36,500 nt of DNA, from NCBI GenBank assembly GCA_035564555.1, contig DATMTS010000074.1, positions 1 to 36,500 on the forward strand, given 5' to 3'. Position numbers and translations under genes: made by a program. Shown here piece by piece: positions 1 through 8,020 of the stretch (the first letter of the stretch is position 1; each line of letters begins with the position of its first letter). Under the pieces are notes generated by a model. That model searched no databases, had not been told where the DNA came from, and saw only the letters and a program-made list of their open reading frames with translations. Source of the stretch: DATMTS01 sp035564555 (GTDB lineage Bacteria; Actinomycetota; Actinomycetes; Actinomycetales; Microbacteriaceae).

Positions 1-47
1 GGGCCGGAGAGGCCGGCGCCTACCGGACCCGATGCCCCGACCCGGGG

Positions 48-76
48 TTGACACCCGATATATGGCGGGGTTAGAT
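48..76 (+). promoter_or_regulatory. Probable sigma-A type promoter of the left catabolic operon
   Basis: A perfect -35 hexamer TTGACA lies at 48-53, followed by a 17-bp spacer and a -10-like TTAGAT at 71-76. Transcription would start near 83 and leave a leader of about 150 nt before the first dehydrogenase. The -10 box lies inside a 14-bp element (70-83) that has a near match upstream of the second dehydrogenase, so the promoter is probably repressor controlled. Confidence 0.6.
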
Positions 77-123
77 TTCACATGATTTGATATCAACATC
101 ACACCGAACGTAACATTGTGATC
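70..123. promoter_or_regulatory. Candidate operator region of the catabolic operon
   Basis: Three elements cluster here. GTTAGATTTCACAT (70-83) covers the -10 box. A perfect 10-bp palindrome TTGATATCAA sits at 87-96. TAACATTGTGATC lies at 111-123. The first and third resemble parts of the sequence at 9758-9778 upstream of the second dehydrogenase, read on the other strand. The DeoR-family protein encoded in this operon is the obvious candidate binder, but that is an inference. Confidence 0.4.
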
Positions 124-233
124 GGGTTCGACACGGCCACCTGCATGGCGCGGGTCCCGGAATCCGATTGAGAGAACGAACCGCGGCCCGCTCGTCATCG
201 CAGGGTCGCGCAGAGACAGGAGCGTCACAGAAG

Positions 234-1256
234 ATGCGCGCAGTAGTATTCGAGGCCGCCGGTTCCCTCGCTCTCCGCGAGGTGCCCGACCCCACTCCCG
301 GCCCCAAGGATGTCGTGATCGAGGTCGCCGCGGTCGGTATCTGCGGCACCGACACGCACGTCTTCGACGGCGAGTTCGAGGGCACCGTCTTCCCGCTGAT
401 CCCGGGCCACGAGGCAAGCGGCACGGTCGTCGCGACGGGATCGGAGGTCACCACGCTCGCAATCGGCGACCACGTCGTGGTCAACCCGAGCACCTCGTGC
501 GGCGAGTGCGAGTTCTGCCTGAACGGCAAGAGCAACCTGTGCCGCAACTGGAACGGCCTGGGCGTGGTCGCCAGCGACGGCGCCTCTGCCCAGTACATCA
601 AGGCGCCTGTCGCGAACGTCTTCAAGCTCAAGGAGTCGACCGACCTTCACCGGGCCGCGCTCATCGAGCCCCTCGCCTGCGCGATCCGCGGGTACGACAT
701 CCTGCCGCGCAAAATGGGCGAGCACTACCTGGTCTACGGCTCCGGAACGATGGGCCTGTTGATGGCGCAGTTGGCGCCGCGCGCCGGCGCCGCCAGCGTC
801 ACCATCGTCGACACGAATCCGAACCGCCTGCAGGTCGCGCGTGAGGTCGGTATCGAGAACATCCACGGCAGCGCGGACGAAGCCGGCCGGGCGAACTGGG
901 ATGTCGTCATCGACTGCACGGGAGTCATCCGGGCGATCGAAGACGGCCTGCCCCGGGTGAAGGCCGGTGGAACCTTCCAGCACTTCGGCGTCGCCCCCGC
1001 CGAGGCCAAGGCGAACTACTCGCCCTTCCGCGTCTACCGGGACGAGATCAACATCGTCGGCACGATGGCCGTGCTGAACTCATTCGGCCGTGCCGTCGAG
1101 ATGTTCGAGGCGGGCGCTATCAAGCCGGCGCCCATGATCAGCCACTCGTTCACCCTGGACGACTATGCCGACGCGCTGCAGATGTTTCGCGCCGGCACCG
1201 GGCGCAAGCTGCAGATCAGGCCGAACGACACCGAATCGCGGGTGCTCGTCTCATGA
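234..1256 (+). CDS. Zinc-dependent medium-chain alcohol/polyol dehydrogenase
   Basis: Predicted cytosolic NAD(P)-dependent oxidation of a polyol or secondary alcohol to a ketose. The 340-residue protein has the full MDR layout: catalytic-zinc ligands Cys37, His59 and Glu60 (GHE motif), a four-cysteine structural-zinc lobe (Cys89, 92, 95, 103), Glu145, and a Rossmann motif G169-S-G-T-M-G174. The ATG at 234 is preferred because a purine-rich ACAGGAG precedes it and the protein then begins MRAVVFE, as is usual for the family; an in-frame TTG at 168 would add 22 unconserved residues. It is first in the operon and overlaps the next gene by four bases (ATGA). In this context it probably makes the ketose that the downstream kinase phosphorylates. 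The exact substrate cannot be read from sequence. Confidence 0.88.
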   Translation: MRAVVFEAAGSLALREVPDPTPGPKDVVIEVAAVGICGTDTHVFDGEFEGTVFPLIPGHEASGTVVATGSEVTTLAIGDHVVVNPSTSCGECEFCLNGKSNLCRNWNGLGVVASDGASAQYIKAPVANVFKLKESTDLHRAALIEPLACAIRGYDILPRKMGEHYLVYGSGTMGLLMAQLAPRAGAASVTIVDTNPNRLQVAREVGIENIHGSADEAGRANWDVVIDCTGVIRAIEDGLPRVKAGGTFQHFGVAPAEAKANYSPFRVYRDEINIVGTMAVLNSFGRAVEMFEAGAIKPAPMISHSFTLDDYADALQMFRAGTGRKLQIRPNDTESRVLVS

Positions 1257-1915
1257 GCGGCGCCACCTCCGCCCGACCCCGGGCGGCCCTGAAGTCGCCG
1301 ACGGCGAGGCGCGTCATCATCGCCGCCGCGGTCGTCGTCGTGCTCGTGCTACTCGCGCTCGGCACGAAGGTCGTGAGCAACAACTCCTCGATCGCGAAGG
1401 GGGATGCCGGCTTCTCCCCCCAGACGTACGGCAAGACAGAGTTCCCGAAGGTGCAGAAGCAGATCGAGGAGCGCGCCGTCCCAGCCGAAACCCTGGCTGC
1501 GGCGATCGCCCAGGATCAGACGGCGGCAGGCAAGAAGTACGGGGTGCCGGGCACGACGGGCCCCGTGATGAGCGTCAGCCTGACCGGCGTCGTCTCGGGC
1601 AAGGCCGAGGACGGTGTCTACCCCGTGACCGTGCCTGGCGTGCCGTCGAAGCTCGTGATCCGCGTTCAGACGGGACCGGCGATCAACGGAACCGACCTGC
1701 GTGATGCGACGGGCAAGATCACCTTCGGTCAGTTCACCAACCAGATCGATTATCAGAACGCGGGCTCGGCTCTGAATCAGCAGATGAAGAAGGACGTCCT
1801 CTCCGGAGTCGACACCGCCCACCTGCAGGGCAAGACGATCGACCTGGTCGGCGCGTTCACGCTGATCAATCCGGAGGGCTGGTTGATCACCCCCGCGAAG
1901 CTGGATGTGAAATGA
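1253..1915 (+). CDS. DUF2291 family membrane-anchored protein of a sugar ABC transporter operon
   Basis: This 220-residue protein has a short basic N-terminus, one hydrophobic segment at about residues 20-40 and a soluble remainder predicted to be outside the membrane. The sequence and its placement next to a ribose-type ABC transporter match the DUF2291 family, whose biochemical role is unknown to me. It has no lipobox; the single helix would be an uncleaved anchor. The ATG overlaps the dehydrogenase stop, and its own stop overlaps the ATPase start, so all three are probably translationally coupled. That coupling suggests a role in the transporter, perhaps assembly or substrate delivery. This is an inference. 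Confidence 0.75.
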   Translation: MSGATSARPRAALKSPTARRVIIAAAVVVVLVLLALGTKVVSNNSSIAKGDAGFSPQTYGKTEFPKVQKQIEERAVPAETLAAAIAQDQTAAGKKYGVPGTTGPVMSVSLTGVVSGKAEDGVYPVTVPGVPSKLVIRVQTGPAINGTDLRDATGKITFGQFTNQIDYQNAGSALNQQMKKDVLSGVDTAHLQGKTIDLVGAFTLINPEGWLITPAKLDVK

Positions 1916-3435
1916 CCGCGGCCCGCGACGACGTGGTGCTCAGCGCCCTCGATGTCGTCAAGACCTACGGGGGCACGCGAGCGCTCAAGGGCGTGAACTT
2001 CGAGATCCGTCGCGGCACGGTAACGACCCTGTTCGGCGAGAACGGTGCGGGCAAGTCCACTTTGATGAAGATCCTCTCCGGGGTGGAGTCACCGACCTCT
2101 GGGGAGATCGTGCTGGACGGCGAGACGGTGAGCTTCGCGTCGCCGGTGGAGGCGCGGGACCGCGGGATCTCGATCATCCATCAGGAACTCAGCCTCGCGC
2201 CCAACCTCAACGTGCGCGACAACATCTTCATGGGGCGCGAACTGCGCGGACCGGCCGGGGTCGATTACGCCGAAGAAGCCCGGCAGGCCAGGCGCCTGAT
2301 GGCCGAGCTGGAGGAGAGCATCGACCCGCTGACGCTGGTCTCCGACCTGCGACTCGGTCAGCAGCAGATCGTCGAGATCGCGCGAGCGCTGTCGATCGAC
2401 GCCCGCATCCTGATCATGGACGAGCCGACCTCCGCGCTCAGTGCCACGGAAGTGGAGGTGCTGTTCGGCGTGATCCGCGACCTGAAGGCCAAGGGCGTCT
2501 CCCTCGTCTACATCTCGCACCACCTCGAGGAGGCACTGCAGATCACCGACCACGCCGTGGTGCTGCGCGACGGCACCATCACCGCCAAGGCGGAGCGAGG
2601 CGACATCGACCTGGAATGGATCGTGCGCAACATGGTGGGCGAGAACTTCGATCTCGGCGAACCGCCCAGTGGCTACGAGTTCGGCGACGTCGCGCTGCGG
2701 ATCGAGCACGTCAGCGTCGCCGATGTGGAGAACCCGGAGCGCTCGGTCGTCGACAATCTGTCGCTGGAAGTTCGGTGCGGGGAGATCGTCTGCATCTACG
2801 GTCTGATGGGCGCCGGACGCACGGAGCTCTTGGAGGCGGTGGCCGGCCGGGTGCCGATCACGGCCGGACGCATCCTGTTGCGCGACCAGGATGTCTCGGG
2901 CCGCACGATCGCGGAGCGGATCGCCCTCGGGCTCAGCCTCGTTCCGGAGGACCGGCAACGCGACGGCCTCGTGCAGACCATGTCGGTGGGGCGCAACCTC
3001 TCCCTCGCCAGCGTGCTCAGCTTCGCCAAGGGGGCGTTCCTCTCGCGTGGTGAGGAGCATGCGCTGGTGCGGGAGGGCATCAACGACGTGCGTGTGAAGA
3101 CGCCCAGCGGCGACGCACCGATCGGCTCGCTGTCCGGCGGCAACCAGCAGAAGGTCGTCATCGGCAAGATGCTCGCCACCGACCCCGACGTGATCGTGCT
3201 CGACGAACCCAGCCGCGGAATCGACGTCGGAGCCAAGGCCGAGGTGTTCCGACTGCTCGCCGAACGAGCCGCCGCGGGCCTTGCCGTCGTCTACTCCACG
3301 TCGGAGGTCGGCGAGTGCCTGAGCATCGCGCATCGCATCGTCGTGATGAGTCGCGGCCGCATCTCGGCCGAGTTCGCATCCGACGCCACGAAGGAACAGA
3401 TCATGGCGGCATCCGGCGAAGCCGTGGTCGCCTGA
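1912..3435 (+). CDS. CUT2-family sugar ABC transporter ATP-binding protein (RbsA type)
   Basis: Double-ATPase energising subunit of a monosaccharide or polyol importer, 507 residues, usual RbsA length. The first nucleotide-binding domain has Walker A GENGAGKST at 42-50, a signature-like LRLGQQQ near 146-152 and Walker B MDEPTSAL with Asp170/Glu171. The second has the degenerate P-loop typical of the family (GLMGAGRTEL, Arg for Lys) but a good LSGGNQQK signature and LDEPSRGID. It starts by a four-base overlap with the DUF2291 gene. A 97-bp spacer separates it from the permease gene, which has its own AGGAAG-like ribosome site. Confidence 0.93.
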   Translation: MTAARDDVVLSALDVVKTYGGTRALKGVNFEIRRGTVTTLFGENGAGKSTLMKILSGVESPTSGEIVLDGETVSFASPVEARDRGISIIHQELSLAPNLNVRDNIFMGRELRGPAGVDYAEEARQARRLMAELEESIDPLTLVSDLRLGQQQIVEIARALSIDARILIMDEPTSALSATEVEVLFGVIRDLKAKGVSLVYISHHLEEALQITDHAVVLRDGTITAKAERGDIDLEWIVRNMVGENFDLGEPPSGYEFGDVALRIEHVSVADVENPERSVVDNLSLEVRCGEIVCIYGLMGAGRTELLEAVAGRVPITAGRILLRDQDVSGRTIAERIALGLSLVPEDRQRDGLVQTMSVGRNLSLASVLSFAKGAFLSRGEEHALVREGINDVRVKTPSGDAPIGSLSGGNQQKVVIGKMLATDPDVIVLDEPSRGIDVGAKAEVFRLLAERAAAGLAVVYSTSEVGECLSIAHRIVVMSRGRISAEFASDATKEQIMAASGEAVVA

Positions 3436-3532
3436 AACGGATCCCATACGGAGCCCGCACGGAGCCCGGCCGGGACACTGACCCGAAGACCGACCGCCAA
3501 CGAACCGCATCGAAGAACTGAGGAAGACTGAC

Positions 3533-4687
3533 ATGGCTACGTCCGACGATGGGCGCATCGGCGCGAAATCAGGACCGTTCGCGAACGGCTTCAGCCTGGC
3601 GAAGCTGCTTCTGGAAGGCCGGGCGTTCTTCGCCCTCATCGTGATCATCATCGTGTTCACGCTGCTCTCGCCCGACTACTTCACGCTCAACAACCTGCTC
3701 ACGATGGCCTCGCACGTCTCCATCTACGCGTTGCTGGCGATCGGTCAGTTGCTCGTCGTGCTGAACGGCGGCATCGACCTCTCGGTCGGGTCAACGCTGG
3801 GTCTGGCGGGGGTGGTCGCGGGCTTCCTGATGAAGGGGGTCGACTTCAAGGCTCTCGGGTTCACGCTGTTCCCCGCCGTCTGGGTGGTGGCGGTCGTCGC
3901 GGTGGCGGTCGGAGCGCTGATCGGGCTGGTCAACGGAGTGCTGGTCTCCCGGCTCAAGGTGGCGCCCTTCATCGCGACGCTGGGCATGCTGTACGCGGTG
4001 CGCGGCGCCGCTCTGCTGATCACCAACGGCCTGACCTACAACAACCTGGCAGGCAAGCCCGAACTGGGCAACACGGGATTCGACTGGCTCGGCTTCAACT
4101 CCCTGCTCGATATCCCGATCGGCGTGATCGTGATGGTCGTCGTCGCCCTGATCGGCAGCATCGTGCTGAATCGCACGGTGTTCGGCCGCTGGCTCTATGC
4201 GTCGGGCGGCAACGAACGTGCTGCCGAGCTCTCCGGTGTTCCGGTCAAGCGCGTCAAGGTGTGGGTGTACGTCGCGTCCGGCGTCTGCGCCGCGATCGCG
4301 GGGCTCATCCTCTCGTCGGAACTGACCTCTGCCAGCCCGACCGCGGGCAGCAGCTACGAACTGACCGCGATCGCCGCAGTCGTCATCGGCGGTGCAGCCC
4401 TCACGGGCGGTCGCGGCAACGTGCGGGGCACCCTGCTCGGCGCATTCGTGATCGGATTCCTCTCCGACGGCCTGGTCATCGTCGGCGTCTCGTCGTACTG
4501 GCAGACGGTGTTCACCGGCGCGGTGATCGTCTTCGCCGTTCTGCTCAACGCCGTGCAGTACCGCGGCCGCCGAAAGAAGCAAAGCAGCGGCACCCCGCCC
4601 ACGGCGTCAACCGGAACCGAGCCCCCGCCGTCGACGCCGCTCGAAAAGGTGCCCGGAAAGGTGCCCGCCGACAAGACCGCCGGATGA
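3533..4687 (+). CDS. CUT2-family sugar ABC transporter permease (RbsC type)
   Basis: Membrane channel of the importer: 384 residues with many hydrophobic segments from about residue 30 to 335. The hallmark GGIDLSVGS stretch and the AAVVIGGAALTGGRG loop are both visible and are typical of BPD_transp_2 permeases. A hydrophilic tail of about 40 residues, rich in Pro, Thr and Lys, extends beyond the last helix. Only one permease gene is present, so the channel is expected to be a homodimer. The start has AGGAAG about ten bases upstream. It lies between the ATPase and binding-protein genes. Confidence 0.92.
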   Translation: MATSDDGRIGAKSGPFANGFSLAKLLLEGRAFFALIVIIIVFTLLSPDYFTLNNLLTMASHVSIYALLAIGQLLVVLNGGIDLSVGSTLGLAGVVAGFLMKGVDFKALGFTLFPAVWVVAVVAVAVGALIGLVNGVLVSRLKVAPFIATLGMLYAVRGAALLITNGLTYNNLAGKPELGNTGFDWLGFNSLLDIPIGVIVMVVVALIGSIVLNRTVFGRWLYASGGNERAAELSGVPVKRVKVWVYVASGVCAAIAGLILSSELTSASPTAGSSYELTAIAAVVIGGAALTGGRGNVRGTLLGAFVIGFLSDGLVIVGVSSYWQTVFTGAVIVFAVLLNAVQYRGRRKKQSSGTPPTASTGTEPPPSTPLEKVPGKVPADKTAG

Positions 4688-4740
4688 CCCGGTTCCCCCA
4701 TCACCACAACCACAGCACATCTAATCGAAAGGAACTGAGC

Positions 4741-5724
4741 ATGTCACGCAAAGCAGCAGTGGCGCTCCTCGCAACCGCAGCCGTCGTGGTATCCCTTGCC
4801 GGATGCTCCTCAGCAGGCACCTCGAACGGCGCAGGAGGCGCGTCGAAGAAGGGCGGCCTGATCTCGATCATCGTCAACGACCCGGCGAACCCGTACTGGC
4901 TCACCGAGGGCAACGTGGCATCCGAGGAGGCCAAGACGCTCGGCTACAAGTCGCACGTCGGCGCATCCAAGGGCGACACCAACACCGAGAACAACCTGAT
5001 CGACACCGCTATCGCCAACAAGTCGGTCGCGATCATCCTCGACCCGGCCAATGCCAGCGGATCGATCGGCGCCGTGAAGAAGGCGAACGCGGCGAAGATC
5101 CCGGTCTTCCTGGTGAACGCGGAGATCAACCAGTCGGGCCTCGCCAAGGCTCAGCTGGTATCGAACAACGCGCAGGGCGCCGCGATCGGCGCCCAGCAGT
5201 GGGTGAAGGACATCGGCACCAAGGGCGACTACGTCGAGCTGTTCGGCGCTCCGTCCGACAACAACGCGGCGACGCGGTCCAACGGTTACAAGACGGTGCT
5301 CTCGCAGTACCCCGACCTGCACGAGGTCGGCAAGGACGTCGCGAACTGGGACCGCACCCAGGGACACGACAAGATGCAGTCGCTGCTGCAGGCGCACCCG
5401 GAGATCACCGGCGTGATCTCGGGCAACGACGAGATGGCGCTCGGCGCGATCGCGGCGCTGAAGCAGGCCGGGAAACTGTCGAAGGTCAAGGTCGGCGGTT
5501 TCGACGGCTCGCCCGACGCAGTCGATGCCATCAAGGCCGGCGAACTGCAGTACACGGTTCTGCAGCCGGTCGCGATGTTCGCGAAGAAGGCGGTTCAGGA
5601 GGCCGACTCGTTCCTGCGCACCGGTAAGACCGGCGCCAGTAGCGAAAAGCAGCTGTTCGACTGCATCCTGATCACAAAGGACAACGTGAACGACATGGTC
5701 GGACCGTTCACGCTGAAGCAGTAG
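4741..5724 (+). CDS. Sugar/polyol-binding lipoprotein of the CUT2 transporter
   Basis: Extracytoplasmic receptor of the importer, 327 residues. A lipoprotein signal peptide ends in LAGC with the lipidated Cys22. The rest is a periplasmic-binding-protein type 1 fold of the ribose-binding class, with NDPANPYW near the mature start, ILDPANASG, SGNDEMALGA and GGFDGSPDA in the expected order. A good AAAGGAA ribosome site precedes the ATG at 4741. A strong hairpin 10 bp after the stop separates it from the kinase gene. By context the ligand is a short polyol or ketose; a four-carbon polyol fits the downstream enzymes best, but this is inferred. Confidence 0.9.
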   Translation: MSRKAAVALLATAAVVVSLAGCSSAGTSNGAGGASKKGGLISIIVNDPANPYWLTEGNVASEEAKTLGYKSHVGASKGDTNTENNLIDTAIANKSVAIILDPANASGSIGAVKKANAAKIPVFLVNAEINQSGLAKAQLVSNNAQGAAIGAQQWVKDIGTKGDYVELFGAPSDNNAATRSNGYKTVLSQYPDLHEVGKDVANWDRTQGHDKMQSLLQAHPEITGVISGNDEMALGAIAALKQAGKLSKVKVGGFDGSPDAVDAIKAGELQYTVLQPVAMFAKKAVQEADSFLRTGKTGASSEKQLFDCILITKDNVNDMVGPFTLKQ

Positions 5725-5734
5725 TTGCGAACGG

Positions 5735-5770
5735 GGTCCGGCCGTCGCTGCACCGTCCGGCGGCCGGACC
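5735..5770 (+). terminator. Intra-operon hairpin after the binding-protein gene
   Basis: GGTCCGGCCG (5735-5744) is perfectly complementary to CGGCCGGACC (5761-5770), giving a 10-bp GC-rich stem with a 16-nt loop ten bases after the stop. No U-tract follows. It is more likely an mRNA-stabilising or partial-termination element that raises binding-protein output over the downstream enzymes than a full terminator. Confidence 0.5.
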
Positions 5771-5819
5771 GCGTCGTTTCACCCGGAGCGCCTCACCCTT
5801 CGAGCCTGGAGACCAGACC

Positions 5820-7556
5820 ATGACCTACCTCTACAACGATCCCGCCGACTTCGCCGACGAGCTCGTCACGGGATTCGTCGCCGCCAATGCGCGATGGGTG
5901 CGGCGCGTTCCCGGCGGTGTCGTGCGAGCGGATGCCCCGGTGCCCGGACAGGTCGCCGTGGTCGTCGGCGGCGGATCGGGCCACTATCCCGCGTTCGCCG
6001 GGCTGGTCGGCGCCGGGCTCGCGCACGGCGCGGCGATGGGCAACCTCTTCGCTTCTCCGTCGGCCCAGCAGGTGTACTCGGTGGCGAAGGCCGCCCAGTC
6101 CGGCAGCGGAGTGCTGCTGAGTTACGGAAACTACGCCGGTGACGTGCTCAACTTCGACCAGGCTCAGGAGCGTCTGATCGCGGACGGCATCCCCTGCCGT
6201 ACCGTCGTGGTGACCGACGACGTCTCGAGCGCGTCGGTCGAGGAACTCGAGAAGCGGCGCGGGATCGCCGGCGACCTTCTCGTGTTCAAGACGGCAGGAG
6301 CGGCTGCGCAGGCCGGCTTCGATCTGGATGCCGTCGTGGGGATCGCGGCGCGCACGAACGCCATGACCCGCTCCTTCGGGGTCGCCTTCTCCGGTTGCAC
6401 GCTGCCGGGCTCCTCGGAGCCCCTGTTCACGGTGCCCGAGGGCCGAATGGCGGTCGGCATGGGGATCCACGGCGAACCGGGGATCGATGAGACCGACATT
6501 CCCAGCGCGGCCGAACTCGGCACGCTGCTGGTGGATCGCCTACTCCGGGAGGAGCCCACGTCATCCGCCGGTCGGGTCGCGGTCATTCTGAACGGGCTGG
6601 GCTCGGTCAAGTACGAGGAGCTTTTCGTGCTCTACGCAGCGGTCTCCGCTCGACTGACCGAGCACGGCTTGTCCATCGTCGAGCCGGAGGTCGGCGAACT
6701 GGTCACGAGCTTCCAGATGGCGGGTGTCTCTCTGACGCTGTGCTGGCTCGACGACGAGCTCGAAGAACTGTGGCGGGCGCCCGCGTCGACGCCGGCGTAC
6801 CGCAAAGGCGCTCCACCGCACACCGCGCCCGGTCAGCATGCGGTCGCCGATCAGTCCGGCATGGAAGCGCGCGATGCGGTCCCGGCATCGTCCGACGCCT
6901 CCCGACTCGCCGCCGAGGTCGCGGTGCGCGCGCTTGCCGCAGCCCGCACGACGATCGACGACAACGTCGAGGAACTCGGCCGGCTGGATGCCGTCGCCGG
7001 CGACGGCGACCACGGCATCGGCATGCAGCGCGGAGTGACCGCCGCCGCCACCGCGGCCGAGGATGCCTTCGGGCGCGGCGCGGGGATCGGCACCGTGCTT
7101 CAACGGTCCGGCGACGCCTGGGCCGATCGCGCGGGCGGAACCTCCGGAGCCTTGTGGGGCATCGGATTGCGAGCACTCGCCGACGCGCTGGGCGATGAAC
7201 GAGACCCGCACGCGGCCGACCTGGCGCGGGGCATCCGCGCCGCACAGGACCAGATCGTCCGCTTCGGCAAGGCGCACCTGGGCGACAAGACGCTGCTCGA
7301 CACGCTTGCGCCGTTCTGCGACGCGCTGCAGGCGGCTCAGGAGCGCGGTGCCGGGCTCTCCGCGGCCTGGGGTGAGGCCGTCGCCGTAGCCGAGGACGCG
7401 GCTCAGGCCACGGCGCAGCTCGTGCCCAAGATCGGCCGCGCGCGCCCACACGCCGAAAAGAGCCTCGGTGTCGCCGACCCTGGCGCGATCTCCATGGCGC
7501 TGATCCTGCGCGCCGTGCACCATGTTCTTCTCGAGAAGGGATCCCCCCATGACTGA
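5820..7556 (+). CDS. Fused DhaK-DhaL ATP-dependent ketose kinase (erythrulose kinase, LerK-like)
   Basis: Phosphorylates a short ketose such as dihydroxyacetone or erythrulose using ATP. The 578-residue protein joins a DhaK domain (about 1-325) to a DhaL domain (about 360-578) by a linker rich in Ala and Pro. DhaK shows GGGSGHYP at 50-57 and GMGIHGEPG with the substrate-bonding His217. DhaL shows the Mg-ATP aspartates in DAVAGDGDHG (Asp390, 395, 397) and a GGTSGALWG stretch. Such fusions use ATP, unlike the phosphotransferase-linked split DhaK/DhaL/DhaM. The N-terminus, with ANARWVRRV, and the TRSFGVAFSGCTLPG segment recall the mycobacterial erythrulose kinases as I remember them. The adjacent TIM-like and RpiB-like isomerases support a tetrulose substrate; plain dihydroxyacetone remains possible. 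Confidence 0.88.
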   Translation: MTYLYNDPADFADELVTGFVAANARWVRRVPGGVVRADAPVPGQVAVVVGGGSGHYPAFAGLVGAGLAHGAAMGNLFASPSAQQVYSVAKAAQSGSGVLLSYGNYAGDVLNFDQAQERLIADGIPCRTVVVTDDVSSASVEELEKRRGIAGDLLVFKTAGAAAQAGFDLDAVVGIAARTNAMTRSFGVAFSGCTLPGSSEPLFTVPEGRMAVGMGIHGEPGIDETDIPSAAELGTLLVDRLLREEPTSSAGRVAVILNGLGSVKYEELFVLYAAVSARLTEHGLSIVEPEVGELVTSFQMAGVSLTLCWLDDELEELWRAPASTPAYRKGAPPHTAPGQHAVADQSGMEARDAVPASSDASRLAAEVAVRALAAARTTIDDNVEELGRLDAVAGDGDHGIGMQRGVTAAATAAEDAFGRGAGIGTVLQRSGDAWADRAGGTSGALWGIGLRALADALGDERDPHAADLARGIRAAQDQIVRFGKAHLGDKTLLDTLAPFCDALQAAQERGAGLSAAWGEAVAVAEDAAQATAQLVPKIGRARPHAEKSLGVADPGAISMALILRAVHHVLLEKGSPHD

Positions 7557-8019
7557 GCCACTTCGTATCGTCGTCGGCAGCGACGACGCCGGGTTCGACT
7601 ACAAGGAGGCATTGAAGGCCGACCTCGCCGCCAGTGATCTCGTCGCATCCGTGCAGGACGTGGGCGTCGACGGCTCCGGGCACACGCCATACCCGACGAT
7701 CGCGATCGCAGCCGCGACCCTGGTCGCCGAGGGCAAGGCCGACCGTGCGCTTCTGGTGTGCGGCACCGGGCTGGGGGTGGCGATCGCCGCCAACAAGGTT
7801 CCCGGCATCCGCGCGGTCACCGCCCACGACAGCTACTCGGTGGAGCGATCGGTGCTCAGCAACAACGCGCAGGTGCTCACGTTCGGCCAGCGCGTCGTCG
7901 GACTCGAATTGGCCAGGCGGCTCGCGAGGGAGTGGCTCGGCTACCGGTTCGACGAGAGTTCGGCATCCGCCGACAAGGTCAAAGTCATCACGGGCTATGA
8001 GCAGGACGGCACGTGCTGA
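7549..8019 (+). CDS. RpiB/LacAB-type sugar-phosphate isomerase (erythrulose-4-phosphate isomerase, DerI/EryI-like)
   Basis: Predicted aldose-ketose isomerase acting on a phosphorylated short sugar, 156 residues, normal for RpiB. It has the active-site Cys71 in CGTGLG, ANKVPGIRA, His93 in TAHDSYS and SNNAQ. The usual Asp-His near the N-terminus is Asp-Asp here (GSDDAG), which separates it from housekeeping ribose-5-phosphate isomerases. Its central region is close to EryI of erythritol operons as I remember it. The ATG at 7549 lies inside the end of the kinase gene (8-base overlap) with GAAGGG upstream. Proposed role: D-erythrulose 4-phosphate to D-erythrose 4-phosphate, feeding the pentose phosphate pathway. 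Confidence 0.85.
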   Translation: MTEPLRIVVGSDDAGFDYKEALKADLAASDLVASVQDVGVDGSGHTPYPTIAIAAATLVAEGKADRALLVCGTGLGVAIAANKVPGIRAVTAHDSYSVERSVLSNNAQVLTFGQRVVGLELARRLAREWLGYRFDESSASADKVKVITGYEQDGTC

Positions 8020-8020
8020 C

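Noticed and set aside
168..233. A TTG-initiated N-terminal extension of the first dehydrogenase
   Set aside because: The extra 22 residues do not resemble the family start, and the ATG at 234 has an acceptable ribosome site and a canonical MRAVVFE beginning.
2089..3660. A 523-codon open frame on the - strand opposite the first CUT2 ATPase
   Set aside because: The + strand protein has all ABC motifs; the antisense frame has none and crosses the gene boundary.
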